Assembly: GCA_963931925.1 (NCBI GenBank)
Contig: OZ007575.1
Coordinates: 38,694,846 to 38,758,845 of the forward strand
DNA length: 64,000 nt
DNA from: Onchidella celtica
Taxonomy: Eukaryota > Mollusca > Gastropoda > Systellommatophora > Onchidiidae
Direction of reading: 5' to 3'
Shown: one piece after another, positions 52,924-64,000 of the stretch
How the letters are laid out: the number at the start of each line of letters is the position of its first letter
How positions within the stretch are numbered: the first letter of the stretch is position 1
Notes under the pieces: generated by a model
Database searches by the model: none
Told to the model about the DNA's origin: nothing
What the model saw: only the letters and a program-made list of their open reading frames with translations
Made by a program: the position numbers and the translations under genes

Positions 52924-55556
52924 CTATCTGACTTGAGCTTTCTGTGCCATGATGGAATCCAGCATTTGGCTGTGCTGATTCTCCAAGCCATCATAATGTA
53001 CACGGGTTGAGGTCAACAAGGCCTCCAGCTTTTCAACACGTGAAATGAGGTTTGTGGGTTTCTCTATAATGAAATAAAGAATGAAATAAGTAGACGTATG
53101 GTTCCTGTGACAGACAAAATGAAGACTTGAGTAGAGAAGGTCATTTAACAAAACAAGAGAAAGAAGTGTTAAAACAGTGTGTTTTCAGATATAATGTCAC
53201 ACGTGGAGTATAAATAACAACTCTTAAAAGGAAATCAACTGGAACTGACATCTAATACGTGATATATTTTGCTGACGGATAAATGCATTTTACCTTAGGC
53301 CACCTGGCCTCAGTTCCTCATTATATTTTCTTCTAAAACACCAAACTTTATCTCATTACAAGCCAAAATCTTAAGGTTTCCAATTGAAAAATACATTGTG
53401 TGAAGAAAACAGTCATTCAAGTGCTTCTTGTAATGATTGAGTAATATGCTCATGCTTGAGGAACAGTGGCTGGGCATTTAGATCTTCCAATTAAAAAAAA
53501 ACATATGAAGAAATATATCCAAGCGAATGCTGAAACTGCTGGACACAGAAATTCTACATCCACTGCTGCTATGGTCAAGTTTGAGATCATGGTTATTTAA
53601 ATACAAATATTGAGGAACCGAGAAAACACGTGTCCGAACAAAGGCCCCTTGTTACTTACTAAAAATCTACTCTCATACTGATGAATGAACGAATAATGAC
53701 ATCATCCATGAAGGACTTTGGCCTTCATTTTTGAAGGCTTTTCAGAACAGCAAATTTGAACATTAAGGAAAGCATGTTATTTGGTGGACTATGTAGTCAT
53801 TATCCATGAAGTGATTTTTCGAGGTGCTAAGTCAAAACAGCCCCAAAAATCATGATGCACCTGACATAAAATCTTTAGTGGAGTTTCTATTTCAACCTAA
53901 TAACTAAGTCACATCGAATGAACACCCAACCCGAAGTCACAGCACACTCATGAAACTTCAGTGTAGCCCTCACATTGATACTCCCTAATATAGTTTTTAT
54001 TTGTACTCTATGGAGTGTCAGTTAACAAAGTTTGTTCTCTGAAGGATTATGTAACATACCTTGTTGTGACACATCCAATTGAGAAGCTTCCCCAATAGAG
54101 GCTACACCTAGATAACAATTGAAAACAGCAATTTTATCAGATTTGTTACACCTGTGTATAGGAACAAATGAAAAACTATACATGACAGGGAGGGATATTC
54201 AGAAAAAGCAAACCGATTTATATTTTAAGAGAGCTTTGAAAAGAAGTTGGTAGACACCATAAATGGTGATAAAATAAATTTAATTATAACACTCAGATTT
54301 TAATGAGAATATAAGCCAAAAGTTCCAAGACCAATGAAATGCCTGAATTTAGCTTGCCAAACTTTAGTGACGATCATGACAAATACAGTTTTAATTGAAA
54401 CAAAACTCATTCTTTGAACATTGTTCCATAAGTGACAATGAAAGGAAAACAATGATGTAGTGTTTGCTCTATAAAATAAGAAAAAAGTTATAACAGGTTG
54501 ATGCATTTATTGAATGTAAAATAACATTTTACACAGAACACTTCAAGCTAATACCAAGATATCTTATGAACATTTATCCAATCCTGAAGGTCTTCTTTCA
54601 ATATGAACATAACAAAATATCTTTTTAACAGAAAGAACAAAATTATCTGTTGGCAAAGAAATGAGAAGAGAAAAAAGGAGATGCAATTAAAATTACAGAA
54701 AACGAAAGCATCTATGAACTTACCATGAAGTGTAGCATCCATTTGTCGGACAGTCTCAGAAACGGTTTTCAATTTGAAAAATACTGTGGGAAGAACTTCA
54801 AAATTACTTTCTCCAAGAGTCTTAATCAGGCAGGTGCTCTCCACTGCCACCTGTAACAAAATACGTCTGTGTAGTTGCTTAACTGTTTAGGTCAGCTTCA
54901 ACTTATAAATTCGATTAAGTTCAAAACTCTTCTGTCAGAACAAATGAACTCCACTTTCCAGACATGTACACTTGGTCCAAGTAATGTACAAGCTGTACGG
55001 GTGAAAACAAATTTTATGTTGAATTCATAGGATTATCAACTGCAACTCTGAAATACTTGACATGGCACTGTAGTCGATCCCTCCTGGCAGTAGTAGGCCT
55101 AGTGTTAACCAAGACCCACTATGGGTGTTAATATTTTCAGCATTCACAAACAAGGAAGTAATACTTTCCTCATTTTTTAAAGTTGAATGATTGTACTAAT
55201 ATCTTCAGCAAATTTGATTTTGCTTTTGAAAATTCTGAAAACATAAAAATAAGACCACCAAGGATCAGTAACTGGAGAGACATCATTGTTAAACTCATCC
55301 TGGGATTACCCCCAAAAAAGGGGAGGGGGGTGGGGGTGGGAGGGGCGGGCGAAGGAGGGGGATTGGGTTGAAGAAAGAGATCTAAGCAAACTGCATTCTA
55401 AAAGTTCACTTTAAAAAGTCTGTTTAACATCCACATAAGAAAGCCTACCTCATTGATACGTGAATCTAAAGCCTCCTGCAATTTCTCAGTCTGAGACCGA
55501 ATCAATTTGATTTTCTTGGCTACCTCCCGAGCGGGAATAAATTCCTGTTCCGACAT
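52924..55556 (-). CDS. Small coiled-coil protein, 140 residues, unrecognised family
   Basis: Four minus-strand exons join in phase: 55556-55449 (36 codons from ATG), 54850-54724 (42 codons plus 1), 54107-54060 (48 bases), 53063-52924 (ending TAG). Acceptors are ttacag, atctag and ttatag; donors are gtaggc, gtaagt and gtatgt. The product starts MSEQEFIPAREVAKKIKLI and ends SIMAQKAQVR. It has two helical, heptad-like parts (KLIRSQTEKLQEAL; LISRVEKLEALL), no signal peptide and no membrane segment, so it is probably intracellular. The size and layout recall small subunits of adaptor or kinetochore-type coiled-coil complexes, but I cannot assign a family. Its first exon ends in phase 0, and so could also splice to the C1q gene downstream. 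Confidence 0.72.
55316..55371 (+). other. G-rich, quadruplex-capable tract
   Basis: At least five runs of three or more G in 55 bases (gggagggggg tgggggtggg aggggcggg). It is in intron 1 of the minus-strand coiled-coil gene, with G on the template strand. Confidence 0.7.
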
Positions 55557-55559
55557 TTT

Positions 55560-57600
55560 TTTTCAAAGGGTGTATACCAGACTTAGACGGAAAACAGTTT
55601 CTGTCGCGTGCATTTGAGTCGGATTAGAATACGGAGGTGTAAATCAATCTGGCCTAAGGTACAGTATAGAGGAGCCAGATAAAGACCAAAAAAAAAAAAT
55701 GCAAGCCAAATCTGGTCAATAAGAAAATGAAACTCAAAGCTGCGGAGGAAACTAAAAAAAAAAAAAAATCCAGCAAGAGAGGGAGAGAGAGAGAGAAGGA
55801 GACAAAGAGACCTAAGGCCAACTCTGTGTTTCATATATTTTAATGACTGAGAAAAAGAGATTGAAAAACTTATGGAATTTGGTTTGAAAAAATCCGACCA
55901 GCAAGATTTGCAACATTCCACGTGATTCAAATCCCGTAGTGGGTTTCCAAGAACTGAATACTAAAACTGAAACTTACGTGTATCATAGTGGATGCCAGGG
56001 GCAGCAAGCCACAAATTGTAACAGTTCATCCTTGAAAATCACTCTCGATTAATTGTAGGAATTAATTGAAATATAGATTTTCTCCAGATTAATTTCATTG
56101 AATTAATCTTTTGTGATACGATTATCAGGTTTGGCCAAGTTTATTTAGTTTTCAGGGGAAACAACCATTGTTTTAAAAACAAGTAAGCCCTATCCTTCTC
56201 AACAGAATTATCTTGACTTTCATGTTAGTGAAGTTGTGCAATGTTACTATCATCCCTTCTGATCTTTTTCATATGTAATGAATTATTTTTTTTCTTCTCT
56301 CATTTCAAATCAGTTCTTAACAGCCTCATCATCATACATCTAGAAACTAGGCCTACCTAACTCGAAGGTCTGCTTGGGAGCCTTCAGGACAAAGCCATCT
56401 AAATCAATACATTGTTAAGCTTAGTTTATATCTGAAGGAAATCCACAGAATCCACAGGGCTCAATATTGTGGGAGTTCATTGGTGACTTAGGAATGTATG
56501 AAGAAAACAGAGAGGCAAGTGCTGAAATGAGAGGAAGCTGAAGGTGGAACACTGTTGGCCTGGATACATCCTTGACTGTATATGGTATTGTCGCCATTTT
56601 TTGTCTTCGGTGAAGACTCCAAATCCCAGAAATTATGTTAAGTTCCAGTTACTAACACAGATCTTTTAAAAACAACAGCAATGACAAAACCGTTATTGTA
56701 GCAAAAAATATGTCTCCAGTTAATATAACATTCGAGATTCTTTAAGTTGGGGTCATTGGTAGCAGATAATAAATTCTTGAGCGGCAACTGACAGGTATGA
56801 AGTTGTAAAAGAAAAAAGGTAACTATTTGTACCATAGACAAGTTAATAGAACCACTTGAAAACAAAAACGATAAAATATGCCATGCGAGATTTAAATGTG
56901 ACAAGACTTTTAACTTAAACTGGAGGTCTTATAACTTTGGATCTATCCATTTCAATCTTGAAGATCAGGTAACTGCTTTCCATTCTAATTTCCAGGTCTC
57001 AAAAACTTCCATGCAGTCCGGAACATGAACAAATGAAGATGGGATGTATGCTGGTTCAGGTCTGAGTGAAAATTTAATGTGATGACATAAGACAATCTTC
57101 CCAACTAAAGCTATCTCCGAGTTCCAAAAGTCTTTAACAACCAAGCATTGTTGACACAGTTTTCACAGATCTCTATTCATGCTTGAGTTTTGACATCTAC
57201 TTCTTCTACTTTGTACAAAAATGATGCCATAATAAATGTTACATGTATTTCCTTGAAGTGCTTTGAAAATGTGTTGGCATCAAGCAAATTATATATCTTT
57301 CCACCAATTATTACACCATTGCTCACACTCACAGCTTAAAGGAACAAACATGTGAAAGACAGTATGACAAGGGAGAAAAGCATCCAAGAACACTGATGCT
57401 AGAAATATCTTTCAGTATGTAGGAAATAATGGCAAAACAAGGCAAAATTCTTCAAAGAACACATATTATTATACTCCAGAAATGGGTTTATGTTTTAATC
57501 AGTGTATTCAGACATATTTTTTCTCCATTTCCCTTAAAAAAAAAAAAAAATGAAATCCTTTTTGCCCTTTTCAAAATCTCTGCCTAGCAAATATAAGTTT
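55560..57600. other. Upstream region of the coiled-coil gene, nothing recognised
   Basis: Contains A runs (55688, 55753) and a GA-rich patch at 55780-55805. The promoter of the minus-strand gene should lie here, but no clear TATA or initiator can be defended. Confidence 0.4.
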
Positions 57601-57822
57601 AATTTGAAAATTCTGGGAAATGTCATCCATCAAAGGGTTACAGAAAATTTTCTTGCACAACATCAGTTTCTCTTCTATTTTATGTTGCATTATTTTTTCT
57701 TGGACCAGTGGATTAACTTTTGTAGAAATGAGGCAGTAATGACAATGATCATGACCCATGGTGATACCATTTACTCTGAACAACAAAATTTATTTCATGC
57801 TGTTTAATAAATTGTTACTCAA

Positions 57823-57957
57823 AATGCATGTGACTATTTGTCATTCAAATAAATTGTCATTAAAATAAACACAATTCACAATTAGAAATTGTTTCTTAAT
57901 GAAAATGCATTATGACTGATTGTCATTAAAATAAACATAATTTGTAATTAGAAAACA
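57823..57957. repeat. ~65-bp tandem duplication
   Basis: The blocks gtcattaaaataaacacaat and gtcattaaaataaacataat, each preceded by aaaatgcat...gac, form two units. Confidence 0.75.
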
Positions 57958-58311
57958 ATGCTGTATATGATTCCTATTCACTGCACTGTACAATGAAATC
58001 TGTCAAACTTCACACTTCCTTGAAACATGCTGTTTAGCACATCATGCAACATTTAACAAAACTCCACTCCTTGTAAACCTAGGAGTGGAGTTCACACAGA
58101 CATACATACAAGTATTTTGTGAAATTCAACACAAAAATGCTCAACAGTTGGCAAACTTTGTATCTTCGCAATCCAAAATGGACATAGAAAATGTTTCCAT
58201 TATCAATCTATAAGGGATGCCAATTTCATTAACATGAAGTAACACACATTTTCTGACATGATGAACCAGACAACTTTAAAGAAAAATGAATGCATTAATG
58301 CAATAGTGTAG

Positions 58312-58730
58312 TCAAGAGGCAAGGTGCTAGCCTCTCATGCTGAGGGTACCAGGTTCGAATCCTGGTTGGTGCAGGCATTTTGGAATTTTGAGATTTTCTC
58401 AAATTTTCCTTTCCCTGATCCTAAGGTAGGTAGAATCAAACACCTAGTCTTCTCAGATAAGGACAAAAAACTCGAAGGGCCCATGTGCACATTGCCCGTG
58501 TTAAAGATACCTTGGCAGTTGGAAGTTGAGAAGAGCAGGCTGAACAGGCTGCTGCCTGGGCAAAATTAAATAAAATTTATCCCTAACACCCCCCCCCCCC
58601 CCCCCCCTCCTTCTGGCGTCAACCGGCACTTCACTGTGACGACAACGTATCTGCTCCAGCTGTAACTGGGCTGCTATGTCACTAAGGCAAATTTCCCAAA
58701 TGGGATTAAAGAAGTATACAAAATTTTAAA
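58312..58730 (+). mobile_element. tRNA-derived SINE, copy 2
   Basis: The head reads gtcaagaggcaaggtgctag then ggttcgaatcctgg, giving A- and B-box-like promoter parts. The body matches the minus-strand SINE at 29659-30137; a C homopolymer lies at about 58590-58608, and the tail ends tttcccaaatgggattaaag. The matching site near 38625 in the other duplication copy lacks it. Confidence 0.82.
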
Positions 58731-59189
58731 ATAATGTTGGAGTGCTGCGATAGTTTTTTCAGTCCCACTTCCCCGGAGGCATTACTATGAGTACTTATAT
58801 TCACACCAAGACAGTGAGAACTGATGCCATTCTGAGACAGATATTCAGCACAGTTGCCTCATTTGTCACTTAAACAAATAAGGTGATGAATATATCTAAC
58901 TAAATGTACCATTAAACCATTCTAAATAATGCTTAACCGCACACCATGCACAGAGCTGGTGATGACAGCTGAAAAGACTCTATACATATGAAACTATATA
59001 GAGATTATGAAGTATGATTTGTGGGACATATTAGTGCCCTGATAAAGCTTCCATCCAAAGCAAATGTATATCAATATATGAAAAATTAATTTTACATCTC
59101 TGGCATCCTAAGGTGAATTCTTCTTAGGTTTCCATACTTGGATAAATATTGGGTTTTTAATTATGCTGATGTCAAATAAACTACACTTT

Positions 59190-59645
59190 ATCAAAGATCA
59201 ACTTGGACGGTGGACCCATGCCTCTCGACAAAATCAGAGATGAAATTGTCCTTAGTAGAACCCGTCTGGGTTATACCCACCTCACATACATGTACCATTT
59301 TTACTTAGGGGAGAGGATCCCCCTGAATGTGTTGCCTGCAACTGCCAACAATCAATAAAACATATTTTCACTGAATGTGTAGACATATCTGAAGATGGCA
59401 CTATGCCTGCGGATCCATGAAAGAATTATTTTCTGACGTGGACCTGCAGTGCATCCTGTCGTCCTTTCTGAGAGAGGCTAAGATCTACAACTTGATTTAA
59501 TAACTTTTATACTCGTTTACAAAACTTTTTCCAGAGCTATACAAAAGAACTTTTCAGAATTTTACCAATGTCTTAAAATTATATGAATGTATATCTGTGT
59601 TAAAATTAAAAGCTCTGAATATGAAACATAAATAAAGAAAGTGTA
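59190..59645 (+). mobile_element. LINE 3' fragment with RNase H end and Cys motif (I-group-like)
   Basis: The plus strand reads SRTRLGYTHLTYMYHF, then PPECVACNCQQSIKHIFTEC, with stops before and after. The order RxRxGxTxLTH then CxxCxxxxxxxHxxxxC is typical of the region after RNase H in I/Nimb-group and Jockey-like LINEs. It ends near aataaagaaagtg and is absent from the matching part of the first duplication copy. Confidence 0.75.
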
Positions 59646-60299
59646 CCCAAATAGACCATGGAGGGCGCAAAGTGGCCGTTATCGTGCTGACACACCGTAA
59701 AACCCAAACTCATCAAACCTGCTCATGTTATGGTAGGAAAGATAAGGAAATTCCTGAAATTCATGAAGATTACCGGGTAAAATATCATGCACAGTACAAG
59801 GAATCAACATTTGCGTTTGTCATGCTGTATCTATTTTATTTAATAATCACTGGTCTTTATTTGTTAAAAATGCCTTTGTATTCAAGACTGCCATAAAGAT
59901 AACATAATAAATAGCAACAATGAATTTTCTAAAATCTCACAAAATTCTCTATCAGTGTTAACATCAATTAAATTTCTAAACTTGATTCAAAAAGCTCCAT
60001 GAAAATGCAAAACAAGCAAACACAAAGCAAAAAGGTGACACAAAAGATGTATAATAAAATGGGCCATTATTTGGAATTATTGATTCCTCTTCAAGGCAAT
60101 GATAGGAATAGCAACTTTAAAATGTGTAATTACACGTAATGCCTTAGTGAGAAAATCTTTTAAAGGTTTTGGGATCGCTGCAATGCAAACTCAAATATTT
60201 TCCTATAAAAGAATTAGCCATAGTCAAAAGTCAAAATTGCTGTACAATGTTCTCCACTTAGCTCGACCTCTGATATCACGACAGTCCTGCTAAATCAAA

Positions 60300-61420
60300 C
60301 AAATTTTTAGGTCTCACCTATTTTCTCTCTTCTTCATTGGCAAACCCTAGTCCATCCATCTGGTCAACAATCCACTTTACTCAAAGCTGCACCTCTACAA
60401 AGAGAGTTTTCTTGGTACAGCGACACAAACAAATAAAAAGCAGAACCCCACCATATGATCAAAGCATAACACAGTGGCGTAACCAAACCTTGAGTTCATG
60501 AGTCTAATGCATTGTCACTGGATACAGATGAGAGATGAGGAAACAATACGCAGTGCATGCTCTGGCATTTTGCATAATGATCAAAGCCAGCTGAAGCATA
60601 ATGAGAGTCTGTGGGGAAGATGGCCGATAAGATGCCGATAGCATTGACATGCAGCGGCACTTCAGATCAAGTTTTTTTGTTGTTTTTTTCTAGGTTATCT
60701 GTCTCTGACAGTCGTTTCATTTATCTTTCTCAGAATTATCCTTTTGCTTTAAGCTGTGCTCTTGTACCAAAGGAAAACAACATTTTTGACAAAAAAATCA
60801 AAGATCTCACAAAGAGGGGAAGAGGAGTGAGAATGGAATACCATGCGCTACAATAAATTAGCGGATTGTTGTTACTTCCCCTGGACTTGACATAACTAGA
60901 TGCCCATTTAGCACAACCATTTTTTTCCCTGCTGCACAGTCAAGCTCACTGGAGAGTGCTGCACATTTATGTCATTCTGCTTTCAGTTAAGCAAGTTATG
61001 ATCTCAAAGCATTTTTCTAAGATATTCTCTAATTGTTTCATGTAATTCATTATCTTACAGTAATATGGTATTCTGTATTTATTTTATGTTAAATGATTAA
61101 AATAACAATTTAATACCAGAAAAAGTTTTTTTCTTACACTTGGTCAAATGAATAGATAAAAATGTTCTAAATCCTTTCAATATTTAAGTTAGCTTCCAAT
61201 ATTGAACTTAGCTTCAAACACTGAGTACAGTCTGATGGGCAAATGTATAATTGGCCGACCCAGTAAAATATTGAAGAATGTAACTAATGCTTTTCACAAA
61301 CATTTTAAAGAGTAATTTCAGATGGTAACTGGCCAAATTCCCTATCCAGCCCTTAAATATTTTATTGTTATTATCAAGTTGAGGTAACAACTCTGAGTTT
61401 GAGAGCAATCTAACATTGAG
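60300..61420. other. 3' flank of the second C1q exon, nothing recognised
   Basis: AT-rich sequence between duplication blocks and the C1q stop codon; no gene or closed repeat seen. Confidence 0.45.
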
Positions 61421-61425
61421 TATTT

Positions 61426-61844
61426 TTATTCAATCAACCAGCCACTAAAAGTGGTGGTTTCAAGTAACTCAATACACTTCTCTGCCTCTGTTATTTCAAC
61501 ATAAACCACGTTGCCTTCCAGAAGATTGGCAGGGGCCACAATGCTATAATGGCCCTCATTTTTTATGATGACTGTCACCACATTTGTAGCACGATCCTTA
61601 GCTGTGTCACAAAGAATGGCTGCAGTAAATGGATCATTCTTGGCTTGTTGTAAGGTCAGGGCAAAGCAGTACAGACCATCTTGTGGAACTGTAAATTGCC
61701 CCTTTCCTTTGTTAAAACATTCACCATCGTTACATGTTACGTAATTCATGTTCCTAAGAGTGAAACCTTTCTTGTATCGCCACCTGGCAGGAAGTTGTGC
61801 TGTAAAACCAATTCTAGGCTTTTTTTTGCTCCCAGCTAGCCGCA
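61426..61844 (-). CDS. C1q domain exon, copy 2 (upstream exons outside window)
   Basis: 419 bases, phase 1 in, acceptor atcttgcag, stop TAA. It encodes RLAGSKKKPRIGFTAQL, then GFTLRNMNYVTC, GQFTVPQDGLYCFALTL, YSIVAPANL, VVYVEI and TFSGWLIE, clearly paralogous to 42036-41615. The coiled-coil exons expected upstream are not seen up to 64000. The stop TAA overlaps an AATAAA hexamer (61430-61425). A MITE begins about 10 bases upstream of the acceptor. It may be a working gene or a damaged copy. Confidence 0.85.
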
Positions 61845-61860
61845 CTGCAAGATATAATAA

Positions 61861-62700
61861 TACAGTCCAATCCACTTATCTCGACATGCCTTTTCTCGAC
61901 ATTCTGGGTAACTCGACACAATTTTTAAGTCCCAACGTGTTCCTTCTTTAATGCTACTAAATTTTTCCCTGTAACTCGACGTGTTATTCCATTCTTTCCT
62001 CTTATCTCGACATATTTCTTCCCGACCGCGGCAAAACAAATGCATTAGATCTACTACTGTGCTACCAAAAATGCCCACGCAACTCCTCGCATATAAGACT
62101 TCTTTATTTCTTTTTGCGGTGCTGGCGGAGAGGGGTAGGAGAGGGGGTGTGTGGACACGGAAGATGACCCTTGGCTTCAGTAACGCGAGTGTGGGGTGCC
62201 TTGCATAAGCGTACGGCAGTAAAAGCACTGAGTAGGCCTACTACAGACAGTAATTTTTTTCCCCCACAAAACATTCGTGCGCCGTTGATACTAGGCCTTG
62301 ACCTAGATCTCTCGGTTAACTGCCGTACTGTGTGTTTATCGGTATCACCACTTCTTCTGAAGAAACAGTCAGGTCGCGGTACAAGAAAAAAAAAAAGTAA
62401 AGCAATGCGCATTTGATAGCTACAGCATTTCTCCGATATCGGCAGATCTTTGCCAAGCAAGTGCTCCGCACAACAGTGATATTGGAGGAACGGATGACAA
62501 TATGCCGATAATTAAAAGAAAAGGGGACATAATTGCGTTATTTATTGGACACTTCCCATTATTATGGTGATGTTTGATCCCCCACCCACCCAACCCCTTT
62601 TTTCCTTCTCTTCCACCACAAATCTGCTATTTCGACTTTCTCTTTACTCGATACAAGTCAGACAGTCCCACTGATGTCGAGATATTAGGATTGCACTGTA
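61861..62700. mobile_element. pogo/Tigger-like MITE, copy 2 (840 bp)
   Basis: Left end TACAGTCCAATCCACTTATC, reverse complement of right end TACAGTGCAATCCTAATATC, TA at both edges. It is collinear with 27730-28540, including gatctactactgtgct and ggtgctggcgg blocks. No transposase frame. It is absent from the first duplication copy. Confidence 0.9.
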
Positions 62701-62749
62701 TGCATATATGCATTAACGTATTTGCACAACTATTGTTACAAAAAAGAAA

Positions 62750-63510
62750 TACAGTAGTCTCCGTCTAAGAATTCGCCGCCTTGGAACCCGATTCGCCTTA
62801 GAACCCGCTGTTGCCGTGAAACCAAATTTTTTCACTGTAATTTACATGCCTAAGAACCAGCTCTGAAACGAAAAACTCGCCTAGGAAGCCAGCATTTGAC
62901 CGAGAGACAAGCACACTTTTACGTAAAATATCCAGATTATATGTATTAAACGCAAAATTCTCTTGACGGAATAGAACAAAGCCACACAGTACAATGAAAG
63001 AGAACAGGTGGAGGGAAGGTAGGGGGAGGTGAACCGCACAAAGCATGGAGCCCAGTTACGTCTTTCGTGTGCAAGCAGGCCACTCCTAGACTAAATTAGC
63101 ATCGTCATTACCTAACATCTATTGTTGTCTGACTCGAGGGGCAGAATTTTATACGTAACTGACCATGAGCTTGGTTTGCACGGCACATGTACTTAGGGCT
63201 GATTGTGGTTATTACACAGGGTATCACTGGGCCTTGTGTTGTCTAAAATCGGCATCTGCGATTCACAACTTGATTGTTCAGTTTAAATCATTCCATTGAT
63301 TTGTTACACACACTGTAAGAAAGGAGCATTCTGCTAGCATAAGTCGTAATGCATAATTTTCATCCTGAGGTCACGACCCAGGTCAGAGCAATCAAGGGGG
63401 ATAAGCCATGGATACGGGTGGTCAAATATGGGTTGCATCCCTTGGCATCCGCCTAAGAACCCGCTTTTTCTGTCTCCCGTTGACAGGGTTCTTAGATGGA
63501 GACTACTGTA
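62750..63510. mobile_element. Second pogo/Tigger-like MITE family (761 bp)
   Basis: Left end TACAGTAGTCTCCGTCTAAG and reverse complement of right end TACAGTAGTCTCCATCTAAG, flanked by TA. Unrelated inside to the 61861 element. No coding capacity. Absent from the first duplication copy. Confidence 0.9.
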
Positions 63511-63514
63511 CTGT

Positions 63515-64000
63515 AATAAATAAAGGGAGGACATAGCACTTATATATTAAAAGAGAAGGAAAATGAAATAAAGGAGGAGAGATGCAAACAAGAAAGAACA
63601 AAAGGACAGCAGGGAGGAAAAGATAAATCAGAGCTGGGGAGAGGAGAAAAAGGAAAAAAAACAAGAGGCCAAGTGAGACATGGACAAAAATACAAAGAAG
63701 ATTAGTAAGAGAGAACAAAAATATGGAAGGTATAAATTAGAAACTTGACAAGAACCAAATTATTTGCAAACTGGTTTTCTTTCATCATCAACATTTTGTC
63801 CTACATGACAGTCTGATCATTTTCATGGACAGTGAAAAAAACCCAACTGCTATCAAAATGCTGTGTTATTATCAGTATTCATAGTGACTGTAAGTAAATT
63901 AAATTTTAAGCAGAAAAAGATTTAGCCACAGCAATTTCACCTCCATTAATTAGTAAGGCATGCAGACAGGTGAAAATTTCCACATTTCTGAAATACTGAA
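63515..64000. other. Intron of C1q copy 2, purine-rich
   Basis: Matches the intron at about 42090-42640 in blocks (gataaatcagagctggggag; cttgacaagaaccaaatt). The next upstream exon is beyond the window. Confidence 0.6.

Larger units (their letters stand above)
57600..64000. repeat. Segmental tandem duplication, copy 2 (with second C1q exon)
   Basis: Collinear with 38520-42900 but longer because of later insertions: SINE at 58312, LINE fragment at 59190, MITEs at 61861 and 62750. It runs off the window end. Confidence 0.82.

Noticed and set aside
52924..53063. Reading the QVR exon on into the C1q exons as one gene
   Set aside because: The exon ends in an in-frame TAG followed by ATTAAA, and no good donor lies before the stop, so it is treated as a terminal exon.
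58312..58385. tRNA gene (A box and perfect B-box-like ggttcgaatcc)
   Set aside because: The flanking sequence matches the SINE at 29659-30137, and no clean acceptor stem or full cloverleaf can be paired, so it is the head of a SINE.
1..64000. CRISPR array, bacterial operon or phage-like system
   Set aside because: No regularly spaced identical repeats with unique spacers, no ribosome-binding-site-led gene clusters; spliced genes and eukaryotic repeats throughout.

Overview
This is a eukaryotic, intron-rich and AT-rich window from an invertebrate animal, most likely a lophotrochozoan such as a gastropod mollusc. The inference rests on spliced genes with GT-AG introns, a metazoan nuclear pore gene, tandem genes with a mollusc-style C1q domain, and a dense load of LINEs, SINEs and short DNA transposons. 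The species cannot be named from the sequence alone. Layout, left to right. Positions 1-1221 hold the 3' part of a DUF7869-like, transposon-related ORF. Positions 2348-25362 (+) hold seventeen consecutive exons for the C-terminal ~819 residues of nuclear pore membrane glycoprotein 210 (NUP210/gp210), including the single transmembrane segment, the cytoplasmic tail and the stop codon. Earlier exons lie outside the window. NUP210 introns carry a truncated RTE-type LINE, a piggyBac-like element, two hAT-like MITEs, and a CR1/L2-type LINE that is itself split by a full-length RTE-type LINE. Positions 25.4-38.5 kb are gene-poor: pogo/Tigger-like MITE, THAP-remnant element split by a SINE, LINE fragments and several tandem repeats. 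Positions 38.5-64 kb hold minus-strand genes: a coiled-coil plus C1q gene (exons 47589 down to 41615), a separate 140-residue coiled-coil gene (exons 55556 down to 52924), and a second C1q exon (61844-61426) whose upstream exons lie past the window end. The two C1q exons sit in a tandem segmental duplication (about 38.5-42.9 kb and 57.6-64 kb). Comparing the two copies exposes several later insertions and nearly empty sites. A second full-length RTE copy (48861-52106) lies between the two minus-strand genes. Functionally, NUP210 is a housekeeping membrane nucleoporin. The C1q genes resemble the expanded pattern-recognition or lectin-like C1q family of molluscs, although no signal peptide exon was found. 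The most striking content is the mobile-element record: three RTE copies with clear 11-12 bp target duplications (two with identical length and intact 1005-codon frames), nested insertions, and MITEs with readable target site duplications. I found no prokaryote-like system, CRISPR array, rRNA or convincing standalone tRNA gene.
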